Counted from the first letter of the stretch, positions 1 to 8,521 are shown. The stretch is 64,000 nt of DNA from UBA6022 sp049295575 (GCA_049295575.1 JBAQQX010000002.1:310001-374000), one strand, 5' to 3'. Notes: generated by a model from the sequence alone, not told the origin. Numbers and translations: made by a program.

Positions 1-1106
1 GGTCGATGCGGTGCAGCGTGCTGCTTGACGGCTGGTGCAGGTGCCACCGGTTTTTGTTTCGGTAGTGATGGATGAGCTTTCGTCGCCTGTTTTTCGAGCT
101 CTGCAATAGGTGCGCTCACACTTAGCGATGGCGTTGTTAGGGCGGCTGATTTTGGTTTCGGTGCAGCGTGAGCGGCGAGAATAGTGAGCAGTTTTATATG
201 GGGCTGCGATGACCTGGCGACATCGAGCAGATGATCGAGTAGCTCAAGTAGCTGTGGACGTTCGCCGATTGAGCGGCGCACTGTGTGAATAAGCTGTGAT
301 GCTAGAACGGATGCTTGAATCCCCTGCTGAGAAGCGCCATCGAGTAATTGAACAATCTCCTTGAGATCACGGGATTCGTAGGCGGCCAGGAGATTATCAA
401 TGAGAGTGACTGGAGCTAGCCCGAGTGATTGTTCAACGAGTGCTTCAGTAATGCCGGCTTTGTCGTCAGTAAGGCTCGTAAGCTGATCAAGCAGGCTGAT
501 ACTATCTCGGAAACTACCGTCGCCTCGAAGGGCGATAAGTTCAAGTGCTCCATCGGTAATAGTAATGTTCTCTGCTTTGGCAATATGTCTTAGGTGACCA
601 ACGGCATCGCTTGGGCTGATGGCGCGGAAGCCGAACTGTTGGGTACGGCTGATGATCGTTGCCGGGAGTTTATCGGCATCGGTTGTCGCAAGGATAAAAA
701 CGACGTGCTCAGGCGGTTCTTCGAGCGTCTTTAAAAGCGCGTTAAACGCAGCCTTTGATAGCATGTGAACCTCATCGATGATGTAGATCTTTTTGCTGGC
801 CGAAACTGGTGCGATCTGTACCTTTTCGCGTAGATCGCGGACATCCTCGACGCCGTTATTGCTGGCGGCATCGATTTCGATAATGTCAAGATGATTAGTG
901 TCGTGGCTATAGGGGAGCTTGTTGATTTCGTGGGCGAGGATACGAGCGATTGACGTTTTACCAACTCCTCGAGGGCCGGTTAGGAGATAGGCGTGAGCGA
1001 TCCGCCCTTTTGCGAGGGAGCGTGCAAGGACGTCGGTGACGTGGTTTTGCCCCACGACTTCGTCAAGCGATGTACTGCGATACTTACGATAGAGTGCTTG
1101 TGACAC
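1..1106 (-). CDS. dnaX: DNA polymerase III subunit gamma/tau, 5' part
   Basis: Clamp-loader ATPase, cut by the window edge; about 368 N-terminal residues are visible. I see MSQALYRKYR, Walker A GPRGVGKTS, the D-E-x-H motif in IIDEVHMLS, sensor 1 in LATTDADKLPATIISR and the collar region. The start is GTG at 1106 with GAGGGG about ten bases upstream; it gives the canonical N-terminus. Oddly, the stretch between Walker A and the IEIDAASNNGVEDVR motif is short and has no cysteine, so the zinc-binding module normal in bacterial DnaX is missing. Its A/P/K-rich linker begins near the edge. Identity is certain. Confidence 0.95.
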   Translation of the reverse strand, partial: MSQALYRKYRSTSLDEVVGQNHVTDVLARSLAKGRIAHAYLLTGPRGVGKTSIARILAHEINKLPYSHDTNHLDIIEIDAASNNGVEDVRDLREKVQIAPVSASKKIYIIDEVHMLSKAAFNALLKTLEEPPEHVVFILATTDADKLPATIISRTQQFGFRAISPSDAVGHLRHIAKAENITITDGALELIALRGDGSFRDSISLLDQLTSLTDDKAGITEALVEQSLGLAPVTLIDNLLAAYESRDLKEIVQLLDGASQQGIQASVLASQLIHTVRRSIGERPQLLELLDHLLDVARSSQPHIKLLTILAAHAAPKPKSAALTTPSLSVSAPIAELEKQATKAHPSLPKQKPVAPAPAVKQHAAPHR

Positions 1107-1184
1107 TTGTTTATTTCCCCTCACATTTTCTCTCTCTATTGTACGCCGTTTTGATCGATCCGTTGTTGTGATTTGTGATAAATG

Positions 1185-1204
1185 AAAAACACCCCCAAGG
1201 GTGC
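1185..1204 (-). terminator. Intrinsic terminator after the 107-residue gene
   Basis: On the minus strand CACCC and GGGTG arms flank a short loop and are followed by GTTTTTC. It sits between the stop at 1263 and the dnaX start, so it ends the upstream transcript. Confidence 0.6.
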
Positions 1205-1262
1205 TAAGATGCGCGTGATGATAGGCAGACGAAAGAAGTAGCCGCGCCCATCACCACGTAGA

Positions 1263-1586
1263 TTACGTGAGTCTAACAGGGACTGGATGAGTATGGTCGA
1301 CATGCTTGCCGACGTGGGACAGGATGATGGCAACAATCGTCTGATGGGCCATTGCCCATCCCGTTTCATGCCTGACATGAACGGTAATAGACGAATCGTC
1401 ACCGTGGGCGGCATAGACCGAGTCTAGTACGGCTATGAGTCGTGGGATCAAGTCATCAAGATGGTAGGTATCGGTAATAAGCCGACGTTCCCCCCTCTCG
1501 AATACCTCATTTACCGACGACTGTGCCGAGTATGTACGTACGAGTACATTGTCGGGCTGCTTCGTAACATTGAGTGCGATGAGCAC
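1263..1586 (-). CDS. Hypothetical protein, 107 aa
   Basis: I do not recognise this protein. GTG start at 1586 with AAGGAAG about nine bases upstream. There is no signal peptide or membrane segment. The sequence LITDTYHLDDLIPRLIAVLD and several histidines near the C-terminus (HETGWAMAHQ, HVGKHVDHTH) stand out. It has its own terminator downstream and a perfect 9-bp inverted repeat in its leader (1612-1634), so it is probably a regulated single-gene unit. Confidence 0.55.
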   Translation of the reverse strand: MLIALNVTKQPDNVLVRTYSAQSSVNEVFERGERRLITDTYHLDDLIPRLIAVLDSVYAAHGDDSSITVHVRHETGWAMAHQTIVAIILSHVGKHVDHTHPVPVRLT

Positions 1587-1611
1587 AGAGGGTCACTTCC
1601 TTCGTCTGCGT

Positions 1612-1634
1612 GGTAAGTACGGTATGTACTTACC
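1612..1634 (-). promoter_or_regulatory. Perfect inverted repeat in the leader/promoter of the 107-aa gene
   Basis: GGTAAGTAC and GTACTTACC flank GGTAT. It lies just downstream of an A/T-rich -10-like stretch (CATAATATA on the minus strand) and 26 bases before the GTG start. Repressor operator or leader hairpin are both possible. Confidence 0.5.
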
Positions 1635-1660
1635 TATATTATGACATATTTATGACAATA

Positions 1661-2542
1661 CTAAAAGAGAGATATTTGTCGGGCTGGTAGGTCGATATCA
1701 GTTTGCTCGCTTGAAATATGAAGCTGGTAGCCAATATACTTTTTGAGTGCGAGGAACACCTGGGTGTCCTGCTGTTCGCAGAATAAGAGCGAACCGAGCA
1801 TGCCAGTTACCTTTCCGGAGAGAAGATCCTGGGATGCGGCGTCGTACGCACCTGCGAGGAGTGGTGTACCGTGGGGAAAGAAGCGGTGGTCAAAATGGAG
1901 AATAGTAGTCTCGGAAAATGTCGCATGTAGCTCTGCCTCGACGCGCTGGTGGGCGGCGAGTAGCTTCTCTTCTGCCTCGGCCTGGTCGTATGGACTTGCG
2001 AGAGCAGTCACCTTCTTGCTGATAAGGACGGTCTCATATATGCCACTAAGAGTAGCGATCTTGGCTTCGTAGTGTCGGGCAATATGAGCTGACGAAAAGG
2101 TGTCGAGAATGAGTGCGCTCCGCGCTCCCTGTTCGAGAAGTCGACTATTGCCCCTGGCAGCATGCGAAATCCCTACCTTCATCGTGTCGCTGCCAAAATA
2201 CGCCAAGTAGAGAATGTGCGGCTCAAGATTACGACTTTCTTGCTGGGGGGATACCGATGCGCTGTTATAGAAGGCTGGATTGAAGCCAGTGCGCTTTTGG
2301 CAGGCGCCACATTGTTCATATTTTCTGTCCACTACCACCCTGTCTGGACAAACATGTCGTTCGCCATTCGTAATATCTCGCCAGCCGACACAGAAACGCT
2401 GGGCCATAGCAAAGCGGAGTGTTAGCTGCTGGTCGACGGGCAGTAGATCGATAAACGCTTCACCTTGCTGAAGAATCAAAAGAGGCTTCTCGTGTTTAGA
2501 GAAGCCAACAGATGTAAGGATGTAATCGCCAGTCTCTGGCAT
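1661..2542 (-). CDS. DUF2797 family protein
   Basis: 293 aa, matching the DUF2797 layout: an N-terminal beta-rich part, paired cysteine motifs (CVGW, CPDR, CGACQKR near residues 50-85), then LAYFGSDTMKVGIS with LLEQGARSALIL, which recalls a GIY-YIG-like fold. The cysteines suggest a structural zinc. No biochemical function is known to me. It starts 6 bases after the stop of the upstream gene, with AAGGA just before ATG, so it is co-transcribed with the 171-aa gene. Confidence 0.75.
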   Translation of the reverse strand: MPETGDYILTSVGFSKHEKPLLILQQGEAFIDLLPVDQQLTLRFAMAQRFCVGWRDITNGERHVCPDRVVVDRKYEQCGACQKRTGFNPAFYNSASVSPQQESRNLEPHILYLAYFGSDTMKVGISHAARGNSRLLEQGARSALILDTFSSAHIARHYEAKIATLSGIYETVLISKKVTALASPYDQAEAEEKLLAAHQRVEAELHATFSETTILHFDHRFFPHGTPLLAGAYDAASQDLLSGKVTGMLGSLLFCEQQDTQVFLALKKYIGYQLHISSEQTDIDLPARQISLF

Positions 2543-2548
2543 GTGTCC

Positions 2549-3064
2549 TTAAAGGGCTGCTTCGACAGCTGCCCAGGTTGCGTCGGGATTATCTTCTGGT
2601 ACGATAATCGTTACTTGGTCGCCGATGGCAATATGGAAGTAAGTGACACTGGCAAGAAGAATACGGTATTCTTTACCATTTGCCTCAACGTAGTAGGCGC
2701 CGTCATGTTGTGTTAACGTACCAATAATCTGCTTGCGCGGAGTTGGGCCAATTTGCTTATAGATAAAGCTGCCATCGTCGGCGATAGTAAGCTTCATGAT
2801 ATCGCCTTCTACGAGCTTTGACTTGCTGGCGTAGTTAGCAGGCACTGGATAACTCTTGCCGTCAGGGCCAATAGTTACTTGACCATCGAAGACTCCTTCG
2901 ATAACTTTACCGCTTACTTCTTCTTGGCTGCTACGAGGAGTAACGATAGTACCGTTTTCACCCATAATGCTAATAAGGAGTTCTTTAGCGGCTGCTAGGT
3001 TTGTCTCGGCCTCTTGAATAAGCGAATGCAATCGCTTAACTTGTTTTTCTGGTAATTCAGACAT
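2549..3064 (-). CDS. Conserved hypothetical protein, coiled coil plus beta domain
   Basis: 171 aa from ATG 3064 (MSELPEKQ). A TTG start 12 bases further up is possible but would overlap the ribosome-binding site. Residues 1-40 form an amphipathic helix (EKQVKRLHSLIQEAETNLAAA), followed by a beta-rich region with repeated V/I-G-D-G patterns and a C-terminal barrel-like part. The helix-then-barrel plan recalls ribosome- or polymerase-associated factors, but I cannot assign it. First gene of a two-gene unit with the DUF2797 gene. Confidence 0.6.
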   Translation of the reverse strand: MSELPEKQVKRLHSLIQEAETNLAAAKELLISIMGENGTIVTPRSSQEEVSGKVIEGVFDGQVTIGPDGKSYPVPANYASKSKLVEGDIMKLTIADDGSFIYKQIGPTPRKQIIGTLTQHDGAYYVEANGKEYRILLASVTYFHIAIGDQVTIIVPEDNPDATWAAVEAAL

Positions 3065-3163
3065 GGTAACTCGCAATTTCCTTTTGTCTATTTTTGTAGT
3101 GATATTGTCTCTATTATTATCATTGTACTGACATTAAGTCAAGACAGCCCACGCACTGACAGC

Positions 3164-4078
3164 CTATACTGGTGGGCCCGTTGATGGCGAGTTGTGCGCC
3201 GTGCTTGTCCAGATCCAGTCTTGCGTTGAGCCATCGGCGTAGCCAGAAACAGTACTTCCCTGAGTAAGCATGACACCGTCAAAGTAGCTCGTGCCATTTG
3301 GTGTATAAAAACGTACGCCCAGCGTGCCAGCTGTCGAGGTTGTGAACGTGGCGCTGACTCGCTGCCATTGGTTGAGAAGTCCGCGGTTATAGTTGACTGT
3401 ACCTGGGGCTGCTGATAAGCCTACGACGTTATAGAACATCGCCTCACGGTTGCCGAACGTGGTTCCGTTAAAGGTAATGTAGGCGTAGGCGCTGATGGTG
3501 TACGTTCCGGGCTGGAGGGCGATATGGTCTTCGAAGTAACTGTCGACTGAACTTGAGACGGCAGTAAGCGCAAGCGATTGAGTACCAGAGAAGGCACGGG
3601 TTGACGATACGGCTGCACTATCGCCTGTTTTCATGCCGTTATTCCAGCCGGTCAGGCTACCCTCAAATGATGGATTAGGCATCAGGTTGGTGATTGTAGC
3701 GACGCCACCTTGGCTGTGGCCAGGACAGCCACCTTGAGCAGGCACCTGGTTAGTCGATAGAATCTTATAGGAGACACTATCCTTCGTAGCAGTCAGGCAA
3801 TAGCTGTCAGACGATAACGTATAGCTATACTGAAAGTCGACATCATCGGCTTTTTTGAGACTGGCGCCACTCGATGGGTAGGTACCGGCATCGACCTTGC
3901 TGAGCTCAAGCTGCTTGGCGGCACCGGCGAGGCTGCTTGTGACCGCCGCAGTCCTGGCGCGGTTTTGGATGCCATTGTAGGCAACTATCGTAATAGCAGC
4001 AAGAATGCCAATAATGACAATAACGATCAGGAGTTCGACGATCGTAAATCCTGTTTTTTGTTTAGTAGATACCTCCAT
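3164..4078 (-). CDS. Type IV pilin-like protein with C-terminal CBM-like domain
   Basis: 304 aa. A short basic leader ends in G, followed by FTIVELLIVIVIIGILAAI with Glu at position 5 of the mature protein: a class III prepilin signal cut at G|F. After the helix comes a small pilin domain (to about residue 125, with a Cys pair), then a domain starting NLMPNPSFEGSLTGWN and running to the C-terminus, resembling carbohydrate-binding modules of the CBM4/9 type. It has its own promoter and a leader of about 4 bases, separate from the operon upstream. Possibly a pilus tip or adhesin subunit. Confidence 0.85.
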   Translation of the reverse strand: MEVSTKQKTGFTIVELLIVIVIIGILAAITIVAYNGIQNRARTAAVTSSLAGAAKQLELSKVDAGTYPSSGASLKKADDVDFQYSYTLSSDSYCLTATKDSVSYKILSTNQVPAQGGCPGHSQGGVATITNLMPNPSFEGSLTGWNNGMKTGDSAAVSSTRAFSGTQSLALTAVSSSVDSYFEDHIALQPGTYTISAYAYITFNGTTFGNREAMFYNVVGLSAAPGTVNYNRGLLNQWQRVSATFTTSTAGTLGVRFYTPNGTSYFDGVMLTQGSTVSGYADGSTQDWIWTSTAHNSPSTGPPV

Positions 4079-4089
4079 GAATACTTAGC

Positions 4090-4118
4090 AGTATAAAACA
4101 TAAGCTTGATCGGGTAAA
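4090..4118 (-). promoter_or_regulatory. Promoter of the 304-aa pilin gene
   Basis: TTTACC, 17-bp spacer, TATACT on the minus strand, with the -10 ending 11 bases before ATG 4078. Same design as four other pilin promoters here. Confidence 0.75.
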
Positions 4119-4126
4119 GAAATTGG

Positions 4127-4630
4127 CTAGTTAACGCTACTGGAAACTTGTCGCCAAGTAATGGCGCCAATTGCTAAATTACAATTTGGCGTCCAGTTGG
4201 CATCACCTGTCGTATTTGTGTACTTACCTGCACCTTTGTCTGTTGACCAATAGTGGACAGTGGCGCCAGCGCTGCTGCTATAGCTAGGGATGCCAGGGGC
4301 TGAGAGACTAATAACGGCATACTTGTCGGTACTGGCACAGAATAAGTAGGTGTGAGTGGCCGGCGCGCGTGTACTGTCCCAGGCGTTTGCCTTTTGGAGA
4401 ATTTCTTTGACACCAGCGTCTGATGCTGGAAATGTGCCATCGTTTGTTTGGTAGACCTGGGCCATTTTACCAATAGACGTCAAGCTGGACTGAAGGCTGG
4501 AGATGCGAGCTCGTTCTTGAATACCGTTATACGCAACGATCGTAATCGCTGCTAGAATACCGATAATAACAATAACTATCAAAAGTTCGACGATCGTGAA
4601 ACCTGATGTCTGTTTTTGCTTTGCCCACAT
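4127..4630 (-). CDS. Type IV pilin-like protein
   Basis: 167 aa, start MWAKQKQTSG then the FTIVELL helix. The globular part has YPASDAG-like residues after the helix (QTNDGTFPASDAG), typical of small pilins, and two cysteines (one in LFCAST, one in TPNCN) placed as in a C-terminal disulfide loop. The leader peptide MWAKxKQ is shared with the pilins at 42, 45 and 47.5 kb, so these form a subfamily. Monocistronic with its own promoter. Confidence 0.85.
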   Translation of the reverse strand: MWAKQKQTSGFTIVELLIVIVIIGILAAITIVAYNGIQERARISSLQSSLTSIGKMAQVYQTNDGTFPASDAGVKEILQKANAWDSTRAPATHTYLFCASTDKYAVISLSAPGIPSYSSSAGATVHYWSTDKGAGKYTNTTGDANWTPNCNLAIGAITWRQVSSSVN

Positions 4631-4641
4631 AATTATGCTTA

Positions 4642-4670
4642 AGTATAGATCATTGAGAAATGAAGGTCAA
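4642..4670 (-). promoter_or_regulatory. Promoter of the 167-aa pilin gene
   Basis: TTGACC, 17-bp spacer, TATACT; the -10 ends 11 bases before the ATG, leaving a leader of only about 4 bases and no Shine-Dalgarno. Confidence 0.8.
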
Positions 4671-4709
4671 AGCAGCAGCCATCGTCGAGGCCTCGCTGGT
4701 TAATCGGGC

Positions 4710-5246
4710 TTATTTATTCACCCGATAATTACTGACGCCACTATAGGATAGTGACGGCGCCACCGAGCACGAGCCGACGAAGCGGTCTTCTTGGTTCGGG
4801 CCTTCTAACCGGTAGATTAATAGATAGAGTTGTTTTTGAGACGCTCCACAAAAACTTGCTGCATTACCGTAATATGCGTAGTTATTGCCAGTTGATGAGG
4901 TTCTCATGTCAATATTCGGCGAGCTAATCGGATCCGATGGAAGGCTTGCCATGTACGGCTTGAGTTTGGTAGCAAGATTTTGCCAGCTAGCATCTGCCGT
5001 CGTGCTCCAGGTGCCGCTCATACTAGTCGAGCCGCTTCCAAGGGGATATTCGCTGTTGTCAATGTAGTATAGTTCGAGCGCTTTGGTAATTGCAGCGATG
5101 TCGCTGACGCGCTTAGAGTCTCGTGATCGTTGCTGGATGCCATTGTATGCAACAATGGTAATCGCTGCCAAGATACCGATAACTACTATGACAATCAGGA
5201 GCTCGACGATTGTAAAGCCTGATTTTGCCTGTTGTGTACGTATCAT
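4710..5246 (-). CDS. Type IV pilin-like protein
   Basis: 178 aa, last gene of the six-gene pilin operon. Prepilin signal near residue 10, then SRDSKRVSDIAAITKALELYY with IDNSEYPLG, the usual alpha-1C and YP motif of pilins and pseudopilins. The C-terminal half has two Cys (SFCGAS, GSCSV). Its ATG overlaps the TGA of the preceding gene (ATGA), so translation is coupled. Confidence 0.85.
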   Translation of the reverse strand: MIRTQQAKSGFTIVELLIVIVVIGILAAITIVAYNGIQQRSRDSKRVSDIAAITKALELYYIDNSEYPLGSGSTSMSGTWSTTADASWQNLATKLKPYMASLPSDPISSPNIDMRTSSTGNNYAYYGNAASFCGASQKQLYLLIYRLEGPNQEDRFVGSCSVAPSLSYSGVSNYRVNK

Positions 5247-6199
5247 GCGGCTGGTCCTGTTGAAATTGAATTATTCGGACTGCCGCTCCATAGCCAATTG
5301 GTTGAATTGCCATCTGCATAGCTGTTGAGGCTTGACGACTGGACGAACATTACGCCGGTGGCATCGAGCGTCGCATTGGCTACGCCGAGGTTACTTGGTG
5401 CGTAGATTTGTAGCCTTGCCGTTACGGCTGTAGATGGAGCGGTCGCACTTATCGAGCGACGCTCCCAGGTGCTGGCAGATTGACTACTGGCGGGACTTGG
5501 AGACTCGGCAACAACCGAATTACTCGAGTTTACCCAAATAATAATAACGCCAGTATTGCCGGCTATGCTGCTACGAACATAGCTACTCAAGGTATAGACT
5601 TGACCTCCCGTAACAGGAACGGGCTGTGCATTCTGGACACGCCACCATGTTAACGGAGTTCCGCCGAGTGTTGCGCGGTACGCTGTCGTCACGCCGGTTA
5701 GGGGTGTTGACTGAGCTGTAAGACGTGATCCGGTTGGATTACCGCCTGATGATGTTGTTGGCGCCCAGTCTGTCGTATTTACGGCTGCAGTTGGGTTGCG
5801 TACAAGATTAGTTATTGCGTCAACCCCACCCTGTCCGTGACCTGCGCAGCCGCCAGCTTGAGGTGATGCCTGGCTAGAACCGAGGAAATACGACGTCGTT
5901 CCGTTTGTTGCCGTCAGGCAGTAAGTTGTTGCTGACATGCTATATTGAAGTCCATTGGTATCGGTGACACCGGCTGTCGTTAGGTCATCTGGATAGCTAC
6001 CTTCGCTTGCCTGGTAGGACAGTACTTTCTTATTTGTTTGAGAGAGTAGCGATTGAGCAGCAGCGCTGCGAGCACGCTCTTGGATGCCGTTATACGCAAC
6101 GATCGTAATCGCCGCCAGAATGCCAATAATAACAATCACGATCAGGAGTTCAACGATCGTGAAGCCTTGTTGCTGGTTAAGTGATTTTAGTTTAGGCAT
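5243..6199 (-). CDS. Type IV pilin-like protein with C-terminal CBM-like domain
   Basis: 318 aa. Prepilin signal, pilin domain with the GGCAGHGQGGVDAITNL linker, then a domain beginning NLVRNPTAAVNTTDWAP that matches the layout of the 304-aa pilin's second half. The two proteins are clear paralogs even in the linker (GGCxGHxQGGV). Overlaps its upstream neighbour by 8 bases. The added beta-sandwich suggests a minor pilin that binds carbohydrate, by inference. Confidence 0.85.
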   Translation of the reverse strand: MPKLKSLNQQQGFTIVELLIVIVIIGILAAITIVAYNGIQERARSAAAQSLLSQTNKKVLSYQASEGSYPDDLTTAGVTDTNGLQYSMSATTYCLTATNGTTSYFLGSSQASPQAGGCAGHGQGGVDAITNLVRNPTAAVNTTDWAPTTSSGGNPTGSRLTAQSTPLTGVTTAYRATLGGTPLTWWRVQNAQPVPVTGGQVYTLSSYVRSSIAGNTGVIIIWVNSSNSVVAESPSPASSQSASTWERRSISATAPSTAVTARLQIYAPSNLGVANATLDATGVMFVQSSSLNSYADGNSTNWLWSGSPNNSISTGPAA

Positions 6200-6779
6200 C
6201 AGTCGTTTTTCCTATGTAGTAGATACAGTAGGTGTTCGAGCCCCACAATGACCTGTTGGTCGCCGAGACGCCAGTGACGGCTGGGCACTCGGCAAGTTGG
6301 CCAGCCATCGCTGCTTCGATATAGACGATCGTGCCGTCTCCACCACCGAATACATAGGTCAGTCCTCTTCGCCAATTTGAATCGTCTTGTCGGGCGGTCG
6401 TAAAACTTGGTGTTGGCAGTGTGCCGTTAATATACGGGCGCATGGAAGTCACGAATGTCGCACTTTCTGTGTAGCCGTTAACGCCAGTCTGGCGGCATTG
6501 TGCTGTACCAGATGTATCAGTACCGGAGAGGCCGTATTGGTAGCCTTGACCGAGACATTGCCATCCTGTCGGCCATCTGCCGTTGTCTGCTTTGTAAAGA
6601 GAGAGCGCTTTAACCCAGCCGGCCATCGCTTGGGTAGTCTGTGAATTGGCGGCACGCTGCTGAACGCCGTTATATGCCACAATCGTGATAGCGGCGAGGA
6701 TGCCAATAATAACAATGACTATTAATAGTTCAACGATCGTGAAGCCGGTTCGATAATGGTTTGTCGTGGAGTAACTCAT
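6192..6779 (-). CDS. Type IV pilin-like protein
   Basis: 195 aa, start MSYSTTNHYRTG before FTIVELL. The globular domain carries YKADNGRWPTG after the helix and four cysteines (CLGQ, CRQT, ECPA, YCIY), more than its neighbours, so two disulfides are possible if exported to an oxidising surface. Operon member; 5 bases separate it from the preceding stop. Confidence 0.85.
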   Translation of the reverse strand: MSYSTTNHYRTGFTIVELLIVIVIIGILAAITIVAYNGVQQRAANSQTTQAMAGWVKALSLYKADNGRWPTGWQCLGQGYQYGLSGTDTSGTAQCRQTGVNGYTESATFVTSMRPYINGTLPTPSFTTARQDDSNWRRGLTYVFGGGDGTIVYIEAAMAGQLAECPAVTGVSATNRSLWGSNTYCIYYIGKTTDA

Positions 6780-6784
6780 AGTTA

Positions 6785-7273
6785 TTAGTAGGCTTGGTCA
6801 CCTTCTGACCAATAGCCCCATCGATCTTGCCACGTGGCGTAGCTTGTATCTTTTACTGAGTTTGGGATAGTGTCTTTTTCGTATTGCGGCAGCGATGGTT
6901 GTCCGAGTCGAAGCAGTTTATATCGTGTTCCGTCAGATTTATAGATATAGCAGTTGCCCGATGTGACGGTCCCGCTTAGTTGTGGGAGTGAGGCGGCGTA
7001 TTTTGGCACTACGCCGGGAATGTAGGTGTTTGCCCCACTCGAAGAATATGCCCAGTTGCCTCCTGTGCTTGGATAGGTACCTACTTCGGCCTTATGGAGC
7101 TCGATGACTTTTTGGATAGTTTTAAGATCAGACTGAATGGTCGTGTATTTTGCCCTGTCTTGTATACCGTTATAGGCAACGATCGTAATCGCAGCAAGGA
7201 TGCCAATAATAACGATGACGATGAGAAGTTCGACAATCGTAAAACCACGAGTACTGCGAAGGGGTGCATTCAT
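6785..7273 (-). CDS. Type IV pilin-like protein
   Basis: 162 aa from ATG 7273 (MNAPLRSTRG then FTIVELL). I prefer this start over one 30 bases upstream because the leader then has the usual short basic form. After the helix, LHKAEVGTYPSTGGNWAY and a single-Cys loop. Its start lies 2 bases beyond the upstream stop, a coupled arrangement. Confidence 0.83.
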   Translation of the reverse strand: MNAPLRSTRGFTIVELLIVIVIIGILAAITIVAYNGIQDRAKYTTIQSDLKTIQKVIELHKAEVGTYPSTGGNWAYSSSGANTYIPGVVPKYAASLPQLSGTVTSGNCYIYKSDGTRYKLLRLGQPSLPQYEKDTIPNSVKDTSYATWQDRWGYWSEGDQAY

Positions 7274-7275
7274 GA

Positions 7276-7824
7276 TTAGTTGCCCCCTGCCCAGTCGCGC
7301 CATGGGCCTGTCGTTGTATCGGTTGAGTTATATCCAGAGCCGGCAGCTACCCATCCAGTTCTCACGCTATTGCATAATGTATTTGCTGCGCCGCCAGCCC
7401 AACTGACTGCCCCAGTGTATTCGCTAATCTTACCTCCCGGTTCTGTATAGAATCGCTTGCCGGATTTACTGAGAGATAACACGACATGATCTGTTGAGTT
7501 TGCTGTCGTTGGATAGCAGATGAGTAGATTATAGGTGGCATCGGGACTCGTGATGTAAGCTGCTTTATTCGCTTTAAAATCCTTAATTGCAACAGCGAGA
7601 CCGGGATTGCCATAAGGATAGGTGTCGGAGGTGCTTGTTATTCTGTATACTTCAAGCTTCTTTGCGACATTAGCAAGGTCTGCCTGGATAGAAGTGTCAT
7701 TGGCGCGGTTTTGGATGCCGCTGTACGCAACGATCGTAATCGCCGCCAGGATACCAATAATAACTATGACGATCAGGAGTTCGACAATTGTAAAGCCAGT
7801 TGAAGTAAGTTGTCGTTGCTTCAT
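7276..7824 (-). CDS. Type IV pilin-like protein
   Basis: 182 aa, MKQRQLTSTG leader, FTIVELL helix, then AYSGIQ in place of the AYNGIQ found in most paralogs. The globular part contains YPYGNPGLAVAIKDFK and a tryptophan-rich C-terminus (GPWRDWAGG). It overlaps the first operon gene by one base (TAATG type). Confidence 0.85.
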   Translation of the reverse strand: MKQRQLTSTGFTIVELLIVIVIIGILAAITIVAYSGIQNRANDTSIQADLANVAKKLEVYRITSTSDTYPYGNPGLAVAIKDFKANKAAYITSPDATYNLLICYPTTANSTDHVVLSLSKSGKRFYTEPGGKISEYTGAVSWAGGAANTLCNSVRTGWVAAGSGYNSTDTTTGPWRDWAGGN

Positions 7825-8351
7825 TAGATACAGGCCGGTTGGATATTTTTAATAAAGGTGTGCTTCGTCATTGTCTGTCCTGTTGTAAATGGACGAGAGT
7901 AGTAGCCGATGGCATCATCGGCACAAGAGGTGGCTGGTACAGCCCCCTCCCCTTCGTTCTCGTCAATATAGTAGGGCCGTCCCCAAGGATCGACGAGACC
8001 GCGCACATTCATACCGCTCGCAATACTAATTGCATCAAGCGCGCCGGTATATTGAGTCCAGCAGCCGTCTGTGGACTTATTAAGCGTTGCTAAATCGGTA
8101 TCGTTCACCTTGCCCCAGCACGGACCACCTGTTGCGGTACTGCTTGTGACATAACGCATGGCAACGCCGTCTTTCTGCCGCGCAAGGTCGATTGCAACAA
8201 TGAGGTTGCGCATATCGGAGTCTATCTTACTGTTCGTTGAGCGTGTCTGTATCCCGTTATAAGCAACAATAGTGATCGCCGCCAGTATACCAATAATAAC
8301 AATCACGATCAGGAGTTCAACGATCGTAAAACCTCTTGTGCTTACTTTCAT
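7824..8351 (-). CDS. Type IV pilin-like protein, GspG-like (DPWGRPY)
   Basis: 175 aa, first gene of the pilin operon. Leader MKVSTRG, prepilin helix, then DLATLNKSTDGCW and RGLVDPWGRPYYID. The DPWGxPY motif marks the GspG/PulG major-pseudopilin type, where it contributes to the calcium loop. Two paralogs with the same motif are at 42.1 and 46.4 kb. The -10 TATACT ends 6 bases before the ATG, so the operon mRNA probably starts at the codon itself. Confidence 0.87.
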   Translation of the reverse strand: MKVSTRGFTIVELLIVIVIIGILAAITIVAYNGIQTRSTNSKIDSDMRNLIVAIDLARQKDGVAMRYVTSSTATGGPCWGKVNDTDLATLNKSTDGCWTQYTGALDAISIASGMNVRGLVDPWGRPYYIDENEGEGAVPATSCADDAIGYYSRPFTTGQTMTKHTFIKNIQPACI

Positions 8352-8357
8352 GATCTT

Positions 8358-8363
8358 AGTATA
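8358..8363 (-). promoter_or_regulatory. -10 element of the pilin operon
   Basis: TATACT on the minus strand, 6 bases from ATG 8351. No convincing -35. Predicts a leaderless operon transcript. Confidence 0.6.
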
Positions 8364-8460
8364 GCAAGAACCTGGCCTGAAAATAAATTGTATCTGTTTT
8401 CCACATCATTACTAGGGGTAGAGGCAAAAGCGTTGTTAATTTTGTTATTGCATAAAAATA

Positions 8461-8482
8461 TACCGTCCTGTAAAGGACGGTA
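8461..8482 (-). terminator. Terminator of the rplJ-rplL operon
   Basis: Perfect 8-bp arms TACCGTCC and GGACGGTA with a 6-base loop; on the minus strand followed by TATTTTTATG. Confidence 0.75.
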
Positions 8483-8521
8483 TATTCTTTGTTTCATTAA
8501 CACCGGTTGAATAAGTTTTGT

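Noticed and set aside
3961..8310. Regularly spaced repeats suggesting a CRISPR-like array
   Set aside because: The repeats are the 5' coding cassette of pilin genes, about 500-950 bp apart, not short direct repeats with spacers. No cas genes seen.
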